Assembly (NCBI RefSeq): GCF_030161435.1
Contig: NZ_BSSV01000007.1
Span: 186,001 to 250,000, forward strand
DNA: 64,000 bases
From: Thalassotalea loyana
GTDB lineage: Bacteria; Pseudomonadota; Gammaproteobacteria; Enterobacterales; Alteromonadaceae
Direction of reading: 5' to 3'
Shown piece by piece: positions 53,133 through 61,077 of the stretch (the stretch's first letter is position 1; the number at the start of each line of letters is the position of its first letter). Below the pieces are notes generated by a model. The model ran no database searches. It had not been told where the DNA came from and saw nothing but the letters and a program-made list of their open reading frames with translations. Made by a program: the position numbers and the translations under genes.

Positions 53133-53597
53133 TTAATTTTGTTGATGCGATTCAATATTGTTTTTAAGAATGATGGCACCACTTCCCTGCGTTGATAGCT
53201 CGTCCTCAGGATTGTAGATAGGGCAACTACTTAACGATAAGCAACCACAGCCAATACAACTGCTAATTGAATCTCGCATAACTTCTAGCGCTTTTATGCG
53301 CTCATTGAGTAACTCATGCCAGCGGCTACTCAACTTTTCCCAATCTTTTTTGTCAGGCGTGCGGTTGTTGGGCAAACTCAATAGGGCTGTTTTGATGTCT
53401 TCCAAACTCACTCCCATCTTCTGTGCTGCTTTAATTACGGAAATTCGGCGCATGACCTCGGGTTTATAGCGACGTTGATTGCCGTTGTTACGCCAACTTC
53501 TGATCAGCCCTTTCTCTTCATAAAAGTGGAGCGTTGATACTTTTATTCCACATCGCTTTGCAACTTTGCCAATACTAAGGTTTGCTTCTTGGGTCAT
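53133..53597 (-). CDS. soxR: Redox-sensitive transcriptional activator SoxR
   Basis: A 154-aa MerR-family regulator with a [2Fe-2S] sensor. I start at the ATG giving MTQEANLSIG, which follows GGGGGAAAAC; an ATG four codons earlier has no such site. The MerR helix-turn-helix spans residues 8-50 (IGKVAKRCGIKVSTLHFYEEKGLI, RNNGNQRRY). The cluster ligands are Cys114, Cys117, Cys119 and Cys125 with the SoxR spacing CX2CXCX5C. It responds to redox-cycling compounds. Divergent from the VOC-FMN reductase operon with a perfect SoxR box between; no soxS is visible. Confidence 0.95.
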   Translation of the reverse strand: MTQEANLSIGKVAKRCGIKVSTLHFYEEKGLIRSWRNNGNQRRYKPEVMRRISVIKAAQKMGVSLEDIKTALLSLPNNRTPDKKDWEKLSSRWHELLNERIKALEVMRDSISSCIGCGCLSLSSCPIYNPEDELSTQGSGAIILKNNIESHQQN

Positions 53598-53644
53598 GTT
53601 TTCCCCCATTTATAAAGTTTTTTTTAATTTACGTAAAAAAATGC

Positions 53645-53675
53645 TTTACCTCAAGTTAACTTGAGGTTTTATGCT
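53645..53675 (+). promoter_or_regulatory. SoxR box and 19-bp-spacer promoter
   Basis: CCTCAAGTTAACTTGAGG at 53649-53666 is a perfect 18-base palindrome, identical to the SoxR box at the E. coli soxS promoter. It lies inside a promoter with TTTACC as -35 (53645-53650) and TATGCT as -10 (53670-53675), 19 bases apart. That over-long spacer is diagnostic of MerR/SoxR-activated promoters. The target is the VOC-FMN reductase operon on the plus strand. Confidence 0.96.
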
Positions 53676-53726
53676 TGGTTTTAATTAACCGATTGAATAA
53701 CAAAATGAATGATGAAGGAGACAACA

Positions 53727-54149
53727 ATGATTCAATTAGAACATATCAACCTTATTGTAAAAGACATGGATGAAACGTTAACTTTTTATCAAGCTGCATT
53801 TCCACATTGGTGGGTGAGAGGTAATGGCTTTGATGAATGGTACGGCAATCCAAGACAATGGTTGCATTTTGGTGATGATTATCAATATCTAGCTTTTAGC
53901 GACAATGGGCAAGGTGAGAATAGAGATTTAAAAACATTGAATCTAGGTTTGGCTCATTTTGCTTTCGTAGTTGGAGATTTGGATGCTTTAGTTACTCGAT
54001 TAGCCGATGCCGGCTTTAATGTTGATAAGCAGGGCGCTGAAAACCCATATCGTAGAAATTTTTATTATATAGACCCGAACGGATTTGAAATAGAATTTGT
54101 TGAGTATTTAACTGATTTACCAAAAGAAAGGAATCACTATCATGACTAA
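53727..54149 (+). CDS. VOC family (glyoxalase-like) protein, SoxR-controlled
   Basis: A 140-aa single-domain vicinal-oxygen-chelate protein. It has the start LEHINLIVKDMDETLTFYQAAF and the end NPYRRNFYYIDPNGFEIEFVEYL, where His and Glu positions suit metal binding. AAGGAG lies six bases before this ATG; an earlier in-frame ATG adds six codons. Members include glyoxalases, dioxygenases and antibiotic-binding proteins. Control by SoxR suggests a role in resistance to redox-active metabolites. It overlaps the next gene by eight bases. Confidence 0.9.
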   Translation: MIQLEHINLIVKDMDETLTFYQAAFPHWWVRGNGFDEWYGNPRQWLHFGDDYQYLAFSDNGQGENRDLKTLNLGLAHFAFVVGDLDALVTRLADAGFNVDKQGAENPYRRNFYYIDPNGFEIEFVEYLTDLPKERNHYHD

Positions 54150-54663
54150 CACTGCAATAATTCTCGGTTCGGCGCGCTCAGACGGTAATACTGGACAATT
54201 GGTGAAACAAGTTGCACAGAAGCTCAATGCGGATGTGTTTGATTTGAATGTATACAAAGTACTTCCTTATGATTATCAGGGAAATAGTGATGATGACTTT
54301 CAAGTGCTTTCAAACCAACTCCTTGATTACGATCGACTTGTTTTTGCCACGCCAATGTATTGGTACAGTGCAAGTGCGCAGATGAAAGCCTTTCTAGATA
54401 GACTGACCGACTTATTGCGAGAAGAGAAAGATAAGGGACGACAATTGCGTGGTAAAAATGCTTTTTTACTGGCGACAGGAGCAACAAGTGAACCAGCGTC
54501 ATGTTTCGTCGACATGTTTACGTTAACCTTTAAATATCTGGGAATGAATGACACAGGAATGCTTTATTGTGATTGTACTAATGGATTTAGCGAGGCCTTG
54601 CATAAACCGATTATTGATGAATATTTATCGACGTTAGTTGAAAAGGATGCTTTATATGCATAA
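54142..54663 (+). CDS. NADPH-dependent FMN reductase / flavodoxin-like quinone reductase, SoxR-controlled
   Basis: A 173-aa flavodoxin-fold oxidoreductase. The N-terminus IILGSARSDGNTGQLVKQVAQ (residues 6-26) is the FMN phosphate-binding motif, and FATPMYWYSASAQMKAFLDRL (about 68-88) is the second flavin loop, as in NAD(P)H-dependent FMN or quinone reductases. Translationally coupled to the VOC gene (eight-base overlap). Reduction of quinones or redox cyclers fits SoxR control. Confidence 0.9.
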   Translation: MTNTAIILGSARSDGNTGQLVKQVAQKLNADVFDLNVYKVLPYDYQGNSDDDFQVLSNQLLDYDRLVFATPMYWYSASAQMKAFLDRLTDLLREEKDKGRQLRGKNAFLLATGATSEPASCFVDMFTLTFKYLGMNDTGMLYCDCTNGFSEALHKPIIDEYLSTLVEKDALYA

Positions 54664-55117
54664 ATATTCATAAAATATGACGAATTATTTTCAATAGACG
54701 TCTAAAAGGCTATTGCAATTGTGTGTTGAATCCGTTTTAATAGCGCACGTTGTTAATGGTCGATACCATTAACTCCAGAAGAGGTGCGATAGCTAGGTAT
54801 ATGGTGCGAAGAACCACAATTCTTTTGACCATCATAGAGGGAGACTATCGCCGAGAGTTTTGCGCCTGTGGGGCAATAGACTCGGTCACTGAAGGTTGAA
54901 TCCTCAGGACTGTCACCAATATGGTGGAGAGCTTCTGGCTGAAATGTCTCATTTTATAGCCTTTGCTAAGTACGACGGCAAAGCTGCTCATATCAGTCGG
55001 CTCTTCCTTGTTTTTATTTAGCATGAATTTAGCAATATGCTATTTAGGGAGACAATATGTTTTTCAAATCAAATCAATATATGTTTGGGTCTAGATATCC
55101 AATGGTAGGAGGCGCTA
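54664..55117. other. Intergenic region with the lysC leader
   Basis: This 454-base stretch holds a lysine riboswitch and a short leader ORF (listed separately). After the 54663 stop there is a weak CAATAG/CTATTG repeat but no strong terminator. Confidence 0.6.
54772..54941 (+). promoter_or_regulatory. Lysine riboswitch (L box) controlling lysC
   Basis: The aptamer matches the E. coli lysC leader in nearly all conserved blocks. Stem P1 is CCAGAAG (54775-54781) with CTTCTGG (54932-54938), followed by GAGGTGCG. Further blocks are TCGCCGAGAG, the CTGAAGG-TTGAATCC-TCAGG arm, and CTGTCACC...GGTGGAG. After the aptamer comes GCTGAAATG, as in E. coli. When lysine binds, lysC expression should fall. 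The expression platform between 54945 and 55040 contains CTTTGC/GCAAAG and TCAGTCGGCT segments that could pair alternatively; I cannot decide between termination and translation control. Confidence 0.96.
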
Positions 55118-55125
55118 ATGGCTAA
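55057..55125 (+). CDS. Possible 22-codon leader ORF overlapping lysC
   Basis: ATG at 55057 follows a strong TTAGGGAGACAAT site. The frame reads MFFKSNQYMF and stops at TAA 55123-55125, past the lysC ATG at 55118 in another frame. It contains two Met and two Phe pairs but is not lysine-rich, so it is no obvious attenuator. Coupled translation with lysC is possible. It may be chance; expression is unproven. Confidence 0.4.
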   Translation: MFFKSNQYMFGSRYPMVGGANG

Positions 55126-56473
55126 TATCGCTGTAGCTAAGTTTGGTGGAACGTCTGTGGCTAATCATCAAGCCATGTCACGTTGTGCTTCTATCATTAA
55201 GAATAAATCAACTGGCAGTTTAGTTGTTGTCTCAGCACCCGCAGGTGTCACTAATCATTTGGTTAGATTGAGCCAAAGCGGTTTAAACCCTCAAGAGCAA
55301 AGCGAAACGATTCAAGCAATTCGTGATATTGCGTTTAATATCGTTGATGAGTTAACGGATCGTAGTGCTGCAAATCTGATAGGCGACCATGTCGATACAA
55401 TTTTGGCTGATTTAACGACCCGTTGCGCAAGTCAGTCAGTACAGTTTGATGCTCAAAATGCTGATAGTATTTTAGCGTGTGGGGAGCAGATTAGCTCTGT
55501 GATTTTTGCACAAGTTTTATGTGAACTTGGTGTGCCAGCGAAAAGTTTTGATGTTCGTCAGGTGATGAAGACCAATAGTCTTTATTCAAAAGCGGTCGTT
55601 GATATTGAGCAAGTTGCCAGCTTGTCTCAGTCACAATTATTACCATTGCTCGAATCAGATGTAATTGTGACTCAGGGCTTCATTGGCCAGGACGGCTTGG
55701 GGAACACGACCACGTTAGGCCGTGGCGGCTCAGATTATAGTGCGGCAATTTTGGCAGAGGCGCTTGAAGCCGAAAATCTTGAGATTTGGACGGACGTTGA
55801 AGGGATCTTTACTACAGATCCGAGAATTACTGCACAAGCGAAATCTATTCCAGAAATTAGTTTTGGAGAAGCCGCAGAAATGGCGACTTTTGGTGCAAAA
55901 ATTTTGCATCCAGCGACACTTATTCCTGCAATGCGTAAAAATATCCCGGTGTTTGTCGGCTCAAGTAAGGCGCCAGAAAAGGGCGGTACACGAATTCAAC
56001 AAACGGTTGAGTCAAATCCAACGTATCGTTCTATTGCATTGCGTCGAGAGCAATCACTCGTAACGGTTAAATCACCAGAAATGTTACATGCAAGTGGCTT
56101 TTTGGCGAAAGTATTCAGTATTTTAGCTAAGCACGAGCTATCGGTGGATTTAATCACGACGAGTGAAATTTCTGTCGCGATGACATTCGACAACCCAACG
56201 TCAAATGCTCAAGCACTGATTACTCATGAAGTCGTACGAGAATTGGAGCAATTGTGTGAAGTGAGTGTTGAACATGGATTATCGCTGGTTGCTGTTATTG
56301 GTAATGGGCTACATGCAGCAAAAGAGCTTGGAACGAGCATTTTCGAGAAGATTAACGACTTTAATATTCGCCTTATCTGCCACGGTGCAAGTGCAAATAA
56401 TATTTGCTTTTTAGTACCAGAGAATGATGCTAACTCTGTTGTATCACAGTTGCATAATACTTTATTCGATTAA
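55118..56473 (+). CDS. lysC: Aspartate kinase LysC (aspartokinase III type)
   Basis: First step of the lysine/threonine/methionine pathway: ATP-dependent phosphorylation of aspartate in the cytosol. The 451 aa are a monofunctional enzyme. The kinase domain starts with VAKFGGTSVANH (residues 5-16), has TTLGRGGSDYSAAILA (about 200-215) and ends near 300. Two ACT domains follow and should bind lysine. No homoserine dehydrogenase domain, so it is not ThrA/MetL. TAGGAGG lies before the ATG. The lysine riboswitch upstream identifies it as the lysine-repressible isoenzyme. A terminator follows. Confidence 0.96.
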   Translation: MANIAVAKFGGTSVANHQAMSRCASIIKNKSTGSLVVVSAPAGVTNHLVRLSQSGLNPQEQSETIQAIRDIAFNIVDELTDRSAANLIGDHVDTILADLTTRCASQSVQFDAQNADSILACGEQISSVIFAQVLCELGVPAKSFDVRQVMKTNSLYSKAVVDIEQVASLSQSQLLPLLESDVIVTQGFIGQDGLGNTTTLGRGGSDYSAAILAEALEAENLEIWTDVEGIFTTDPRITAQAKSIPEISFGEAAEMATFGAKILHPATLIPAMRKNIPVFVGSSKAPEKGGTRIQQTVESNPTYRSIALRREQSLVTVKSPEMLHASGFLAKVFSILAKHELSVDLITTSEISVAMTFDNPTSNAQALITHEVVRELEQLCEVSVEHGLSLVAVIGNGLHAAKELGTSIFEKINDFNIRLICHGASANNICFLVPENDANSVVSQLHNTLFD

Positions 56474-56525
56474 AGGTAAGTTATTAAAAAGTATACTCTT
56501 TGTTTGGCTTTTGAACGAAATGAAT

Positions 56526-56555
56526 AAAAAAACCACCTTAATTGGTGGTTTTTTA
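56526..56555 (+). terminator. Rho-independent terminator after lysC
   Basis: AAAAAAACCACC / GGTGGTTTTTT with a TTAATT loop, 53 bases past the lysC stop and before the convergent asnB stop. Confidence 0.85.
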
Positions 56556-56630
56556 TTTTTTGATACTCGAGTGTTGATTTTATTTTGATCAACACAAATG
56601 GATCATCACAGGTAGTGACTAACCAAGGTG

Positions 56631-58304
56631 TTAATCTTGGTTATAACTATCATTATGAACACTCATTACAGCACGACCAGAAGGGTCAGCCATTTTCTTG
56701 AAGTTTTCATCCCAAGCTAATGCTTGTGGCGTACTACATGCGACTGACTTACCTCCTGGAACACATTCAGCTGCCGATGGGAGCGGGAAGTGCTCTTCAA
56801 AGATCTCACGATAGAAATAAGCTTCTTTGGTATCTGGTGTGTTGTGTGGAAACTTAAATTGAGCATTTGCAAGCTGCTGATCACTTACTTGGCTCTCAAT
56901 GAACTCTTTTAAGCTGTCAATCCATGAGTAGCCAACGCCATCTGAGAACTGCTCTTTTTGACGCCATAAAATTTCTTCAGGTAAGTAACCTTCAAACGCA
57001 GAGCGCAATACGCCTTTTTCAATTTTCCCGTTACCACACATTTTGTCTTCAGGGTTGATGCGCATTGCAACATCCATAAAGTTTTTATCCAAAAATGGTA
57101 CTCGAGCCTCTATGCCCCAAGCAGACATTGACTTGTTCGCACGTAAGCAATCAAACATATGAAGTTTATCAAGTTTGCGTAGCAACTCTTCATGAAACTC
57201 TTGGGCGTTAGGTGCTTTATGGAAGTATAAATAACCACCAAAGATTTCATCGGCACCCTCACCAGAGAGTACCATTTTGATACCCATCGCTTTGATTTTT
57301 CTTGCCATCAAATACATTGGTGTTGAGGCACGAACTGTGGTTACATCATAAGTTTCAAGGTGATAAATAACCTCTTTTAACGCATCTATACCTTCTTGTT
57401 CTGTAAACAAAACACTGTGGTGGATTGTACCAATACTATCCGCTACTTTTTGTGCAGCCTCTAAATCAGGAGAACCTTCTAAACCACAAGCAAAGGAGTG
57501 AACTTTTGGCCACCAAGCTTCTGATAAGTCATTCTCTTCAACACGTCGAGATGCAAACTTTTGAGTAATTGCAGACACTAGAGAAGAATCTAAACCACCT
57601 GATAGCAACACGCCGTAAGGAACGTCTGTCATTAAGTGTGATTTAACCGAGTCTTCTAATGCTTCACGTAATTTTGTTTTACTTGTAAAGTTGTCTTTTA
57701 TTGCAGAGTATTGCTGCCAGTTGCGTTGGTAATACTTTTGAATACTGCCAACTTTGCTGTCGAGCATATGACCAGGAGGAAACTCACTAACTGTTTTACA
57801 CACAGGCATCAACGCTTTCATTTCAGAAGCGACGTAGAAGTTTCCGTGCTCATCGTAGCCAGTGTAAAGTGGAATAATACCGATGTGATCTCGTGCGATA
57901 AGGTAACTATTGTCTTCTGCATTGTATAAACAAAATGCAAACATACCTTGTAATTTATCAACGAAGTCAGTGCCGTGTTCTTTGTATAACGGTAGAATAA
58001 CTTCGCAGTCTGAATGAGTTTTAAACGTGTAATCTACGGTAAGCGTTTCTTCTAACGTTTTATGGTTATATATTTCGCCGTTTACCGCTAAAACGTGAGT
58101 TTTGTCTTCGTTATAAAGTGGTTGTGCACCGTTTTCGGTATCAACGATAGCTAGGCGTTCGTGAACGAGGATGGCGTTTTCGTTGTGGTAAACACCTGAC
58201 CAGTCAGGACCACGATGACGTAATAAGCGAGAACATTCTATCGCCGTTGAACGTAACTCATCGGCGTTGTTTTTTATATCTAAAATACTAAAGATCGAAC
58301 ACAT
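56631..58304 (-). CDS. asnB: Asparagine synthase B (glutamine-hydrolysing)
   Basis: Makes asparagine from aspartate, ATP and glutamine in the cytosol. The 557 aa match E. coli AsnB in length. Cys2 (MCSIFSILDI) is the glutaminase nucleophile once Met1 is removed. RLAIVDTENGAQPLYNE and NGEIYNHK mark the class II amidotransferase domain. The synthase domain has the ATP pyrophosphatase loop LLSGGLDSSLVSAI (about residues 233-246) and SGEGADEIFGGYLYF. A single gene. Firm. Confidence 0.97.
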   Translation of the reverse strand: MCSIFSILDIKNNADELRSTAIECSRLLRHRGPDWSGVYHNENAILVHERLAIVDTENGAQPLYNEDKTHVLAVNGEIYNHKTLEETLTVDYTFKTHSDCEVILPLYKEHGTDFVDKLQGMFAFCLYNAEDNSYLIARDHIGIIPLYTGYDEHGNFYVASEMKALMPVCKTVSEFPPGHMLDSKVGSIQKYYQRNWQQYSAIKDNFTSKTKLREALEDSVKSHLMTDVPYGVLLSGGLDSSLVSAITQKFASRRVEENDLSEAWWPKVHSFACGLEGSPDLEAAQKVADSIGTIHHSVLFTEQEGIDALKEVIYHLETYDVTTVRASTPMYLMARKIKAMGIKMVLSGEGADEIFGGYLYFHKAPNAQEFHEELLRKLDKLHMFDCLRANKSMSAWGIEARVPFLDKNFMDVAMRINPEDKMCGNGKIEKGVLRSAFEGYLPEEILWRQKEQFSDGVGYSWIDSLKEFIESQVSDQQLANAQFKFPHNTPDTKEAYFYREIFEEHFPLPSAAECVPGGKSVACSTPQALAWDENFKKMADPSGRAVMSVHNDSYNQD

Positions 58305-58626
58305 TGAAGCGCTACTCCTTTTTTATTTTCCAAATTGTCAATTAAATCATTGCTGATTTATCCCAAGTTGCGGGCAAATTTCTAGCACCAAAGAATAGGT
58401 CATAGAGAGGAAATTTGAATTGAATACTTTACAATTAATTATCACAACTTCGTTACTTACTCTGCCTATAAATATTTAAATTGCAATAGCTTGGCGTAGA
58501 ATTTTTACTCTAACTTAGATGGGTTTGTTATAAACCTCATAAAATCAGGATGTTAGTTAACATACTTAATATTTAAAATATTTTGTGTATACTGGACTGA
58601 ACACAATTTAAGAGCCTGTTTACGCT
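58305..58626. other. Divergent promoter region, asnB / C15-like gene
   Basis: 322 AT-rich bases. A candidate -10 TATACT lies at 58588-58593 for the plus-strand gene. I see no operator, RNA motif or ORF. Confidence 0.45.
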
Positions 58627-59799
58627 TTGAAAACGCTAACGAAATATTCTTTTGCATGGATTGCTACTTGCTGTTTATTCTCAGTACCTAGTTTTGCAAA
58701 TTATACCCAATCAACCGTTGAAGAGCTTCGAATCAATAAAGCGAAGCAGAAAATGCCATCTGTAGTTAACCGTTTAAATGCACGTGTTAGTGAGTTCGAC
58801 GATCAAATCAATAAAGCTCGCAAGTACACCACACTAATGCAGCTGGTATTGCGTCATGGTGATCTGCTTTGGCAAGATGCTGTTACAAGCTACAAGGATA
58901 GTGGTGATCAAGACGATAGAGCATTGTATTGGGCGAGATTACAAATGACGTCGTCTTTACGTCAGGCACGCGCGTTTAAGTCCTTGTTGCCAGATCAACA
59001 AGCTAAGTTACTCTGGCAATTTGAGCTGCTCTCTCGCGGTCAAGCTGATGTTAAGTTTGATCGAAACACTCAAAAGCGCATATTAGTGACAGGTTTTGAT
59101 CCTTTCTTTTTAGACAGGCATCTTGACCAATCAAATCCTTCTGGCGCGAACGCATTAGCGCTTGATGATGTAGTAATAAGCGCCAACGGTATTAGCGCAG
59201 AGATTGAAACGTTGATCGTGCCTGTGCGATTTAAAGACTTCGATCAAGGAATGATAGAAACCCTTTTAACGCCATACTTTGCAAAGCAAAATGTCGATAT
59301 GGTCGTAACCGTTAGTATGGGGCGTGAAGATTTTGATCTCGAACATTTTCCTGGTCTACGACGCAGTGCTAAGGCGCCGGATAACTTAAATGTTTTCACG
59401 GGTGCTGATGCTGAAACGCCACTCGCACCTTTATTGAACAATAAACCGCTAAATGGTCCTGAGTTTGTTAGGTTTTCTTTACCTTACAAAGCAATGCAAA
59501 ATGCGACAGGGCAATACAAAGTGAACGATAACCGGTTTGTTCAAACAGTTGCTAAAGGAGAGTTTTATCCGCAGCGCTTAGATGAGTTAAGGAATGAAAC
59601 TTCAGTGCAGGGCTCAGGCGGTGGTTATTTATCAAATGAAATATCTTACCGAAGTATTTTGTTGCGAAATGATTATGCACCTGTGATGCCTGTAGGTCAT
59701 ATCCACACACCTAGAATTAAGGCTTACGAGCCAGAGAAAACTCAAGCAATCATAGAACAAATTAAGCGTATGTTAGGTCTCGCCATTACTGAGATTTAA
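58627..59799 (+). CDS. Exported pyroglutamyl-peptidase-like (C15) protein with Ser in place of catalytic Cys
   Basis: A 390-aa protein whose signal peptide (MKTLTKYSFAWIATCCLFSVPSFA) begins at a TTG, so TTG is the likely start; no ATG fits. Residues 1-145 are a helical extension not found in cytosolic Pcp. The C15 domain then starts with RILVTGFDPF (about 157-166). The canonical catalytic Cys of the family is replaced by Ser336 (GGYLSNEISY). The catalytic His is kept as His360 (GHIHTP), at the normal Cys-His distance of 24. The enzyme may be inactive or changed. It is followed after 35 bases by a TPR lipoprotein gene. Confidence 0.83.
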   Translation: MKTLTKYSFAWIATCCLFSVPSFANYTQSTVEELRINKAKQKMPSVVNRLNARVSEFDDQINKARKYTTLMQLVLRHGDLLWQDAVTSYKDSGDQDDRALYWARLQMTSSLRQARAFKSLLPDQQAKLLWQFELLSRGQADVKFDRNTQKRILVTGFDPFFLDRHLDQSNPSGANALALDDVVISANGISAEIETLIVPVRFKDFDQGMIETLLTPYFAKQNVDMVVTVSMGREDFDLEHFPGLRRSAKAPDNLNVFTGADAETPLAPLLNNKPLNGPEFVRFSLPYKAMQNATGQYKVNDNRFVQTVAKGEFYPQRLDELRNETSVQGSGGGYLSNEISYRSILLRNDYAPVMPVGHIHTPRIKAYEPEKTQAIIEQIKRMLGLAITEI

Positions 59800-59834
59800 T
59801 CCTACACATCAGGTGATGCAATTAAAGGAGTACT

Positions 59835-61010
59835 ATGCGTCTAACTGTAATCGCACTAACATTGGCTTCGCTCATAGGGTGCAATGCTACACACGTTGAG
59901 CCAAGCCAACCTAAACCTCAAATTAGTTTTAACCAAACACTATACCCTACAGCCAATATTGACGTTATTGATGAACAAGCGCTGTTTTCGTTAACGCCTG
60001 AGCAACAAGCGTCATTTTTGATCTATGTTGATAACAAGCTCGCAAAAGGCAAACTCAAACATGAAGCGATCAGTGACTTTCTCATTGAGCGTTTGGCAAA
60101 TTTTACTTATTTTGGCGATACCTTGTCCGCTTCTCAAGCGTTAGCGCAAAATCAAGGTAATTGCATGAGCTTGGCCATATTGACAACCGCGCTTGCTAAA
60201 CTTATCGGCATCGAATATGCCTATCGAGAAGTCATCACGATGCCTGTTTTTGAAAAACAAAATAATATTTTGTTATCGTCAATTCATGTCCAAACTAAAT
60301 TATTTAATGAAAGTACTAATGATATGGGCATCCCTGGTATAGTGAGTCGCCCTGGCATTGTAATTGACTACTTTCCTGAGCCAGACAACATAAAAAGTAA
60401 ATACCTTCGTTACCCGCAATTTCTAGCGATGTACTACAAGAATATTGCATCAGACGCATTGATAGCCAATCAAAGTGATAAAGCGTTTGCTTATGCAAAA
60501 AGGGCATTTGAACTAGATGAACACAACCCTGAAATTTTAAACTTGATGGCGATTATTCATCGAAGAGCAGGTGATGAGGCGACGGCAGAGTCTATCTATA
60601 AAACTGCGATGTCCCTGGATGACAGTAATATTTCTTTATTATCTAATTATATTGTTTTACTTAACGCACAAGGTCGAAAAACGGAAGCCATGGTGTTGAA
60701 AGATCAGTTAACACAATTAGACGATACCAACCCTTATGCTTGGCTAGATTTAGCTTATGTTGCTCATCAAAATGGCGAGCTTAATCGTGCAGAGAAGTTC
60801 TATAAAAAAGCGATATTTATCGCGCCATATGTTCGAGCTGCACACATAGGTTTATTCAACATTTACGACGCTCAAGGCCGTGAACAGATGGCTGAAGATG
60901 CATTACTTGATGCATTGGAATGGGCGAATGGTAAAAAAGAGCGTAAACAAATTAAATACAAACTATATGGGCGAAACCAAGCAATTGAAGCTAACGTAAA
61001 CGAAGAATAA
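59835..61010 (+). CDS. Lipoprotein with transglutaminase-like core and TPR repeats
   Basis: A 391-aa predicted lipoprotein: signal with lipobox LIGC (Cys16). Residues about 90-165 resemble a transglutaminase-like core with QGNCMSLAILTTALAKLIGI (Cys near 107) and a later His in SSIHVQTKL; an Asp of the triad could lie in VIDYFPE. At least four TPR units follow from about 205 to 370 (for example AFAYAKRAFELDEHNPEILNLMAIIHRRAGD). It may remodel or bind peptides at the envelope. Together with the C15-like gene it forms a likely two-gene unit. The function is not known. Confidence 0.82.
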   Translation: MRLTVIALTLASLIGCNATHVEPSQPKPQISFNQTLYPTANIDVIDEQALFSLTPEQQASFLIYVDNKLAKGKLKHEAISDFLIERLANFTYFGDTLSASQALAQNQGNCMSLAILTTALAKLIGIEYAYREVITMPVFEKQNNILLSSIHVQTKLFNESTNDMGIPGIVSRPGIVIDYFPEPDNIKSKYLRYPQFLAMYYKNIASDALIANQSDKAFAYAKRAFELDEHNPEILNLMAIIHRRAGDEATAESIYKTAMSLDDSNISLLSNYIVLLNAQGRKTEAMVLKDQLTQLDDTNPYAWLDLAYVAHQNGELNRAEKFYKKAIFIAPYVRAAHIGLFNIYDAQGREQMAEDALLDALEWANGKKERKQIKYKLYGRNQAIEANVNEE

Positions 61011-61024
61011 ATATCATTAAAAAG

Positions 61025-61052
61025 AAAAGGGAGCATCGAAGTGCTCCCTTTT
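61025..61052 (+). terminator. Terminator after the TPR lipoprotein gene
   Basis: AAAGGGAGCA / TGCTCCCTTT with a TCGAAG loop and a T-run, about 15 bases after the stop. It also faces the mltD 3' end. Confidence 0.85.
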
Positions 61053-61077
61053 TACGTAGATTCAATTGTACCTGAGG

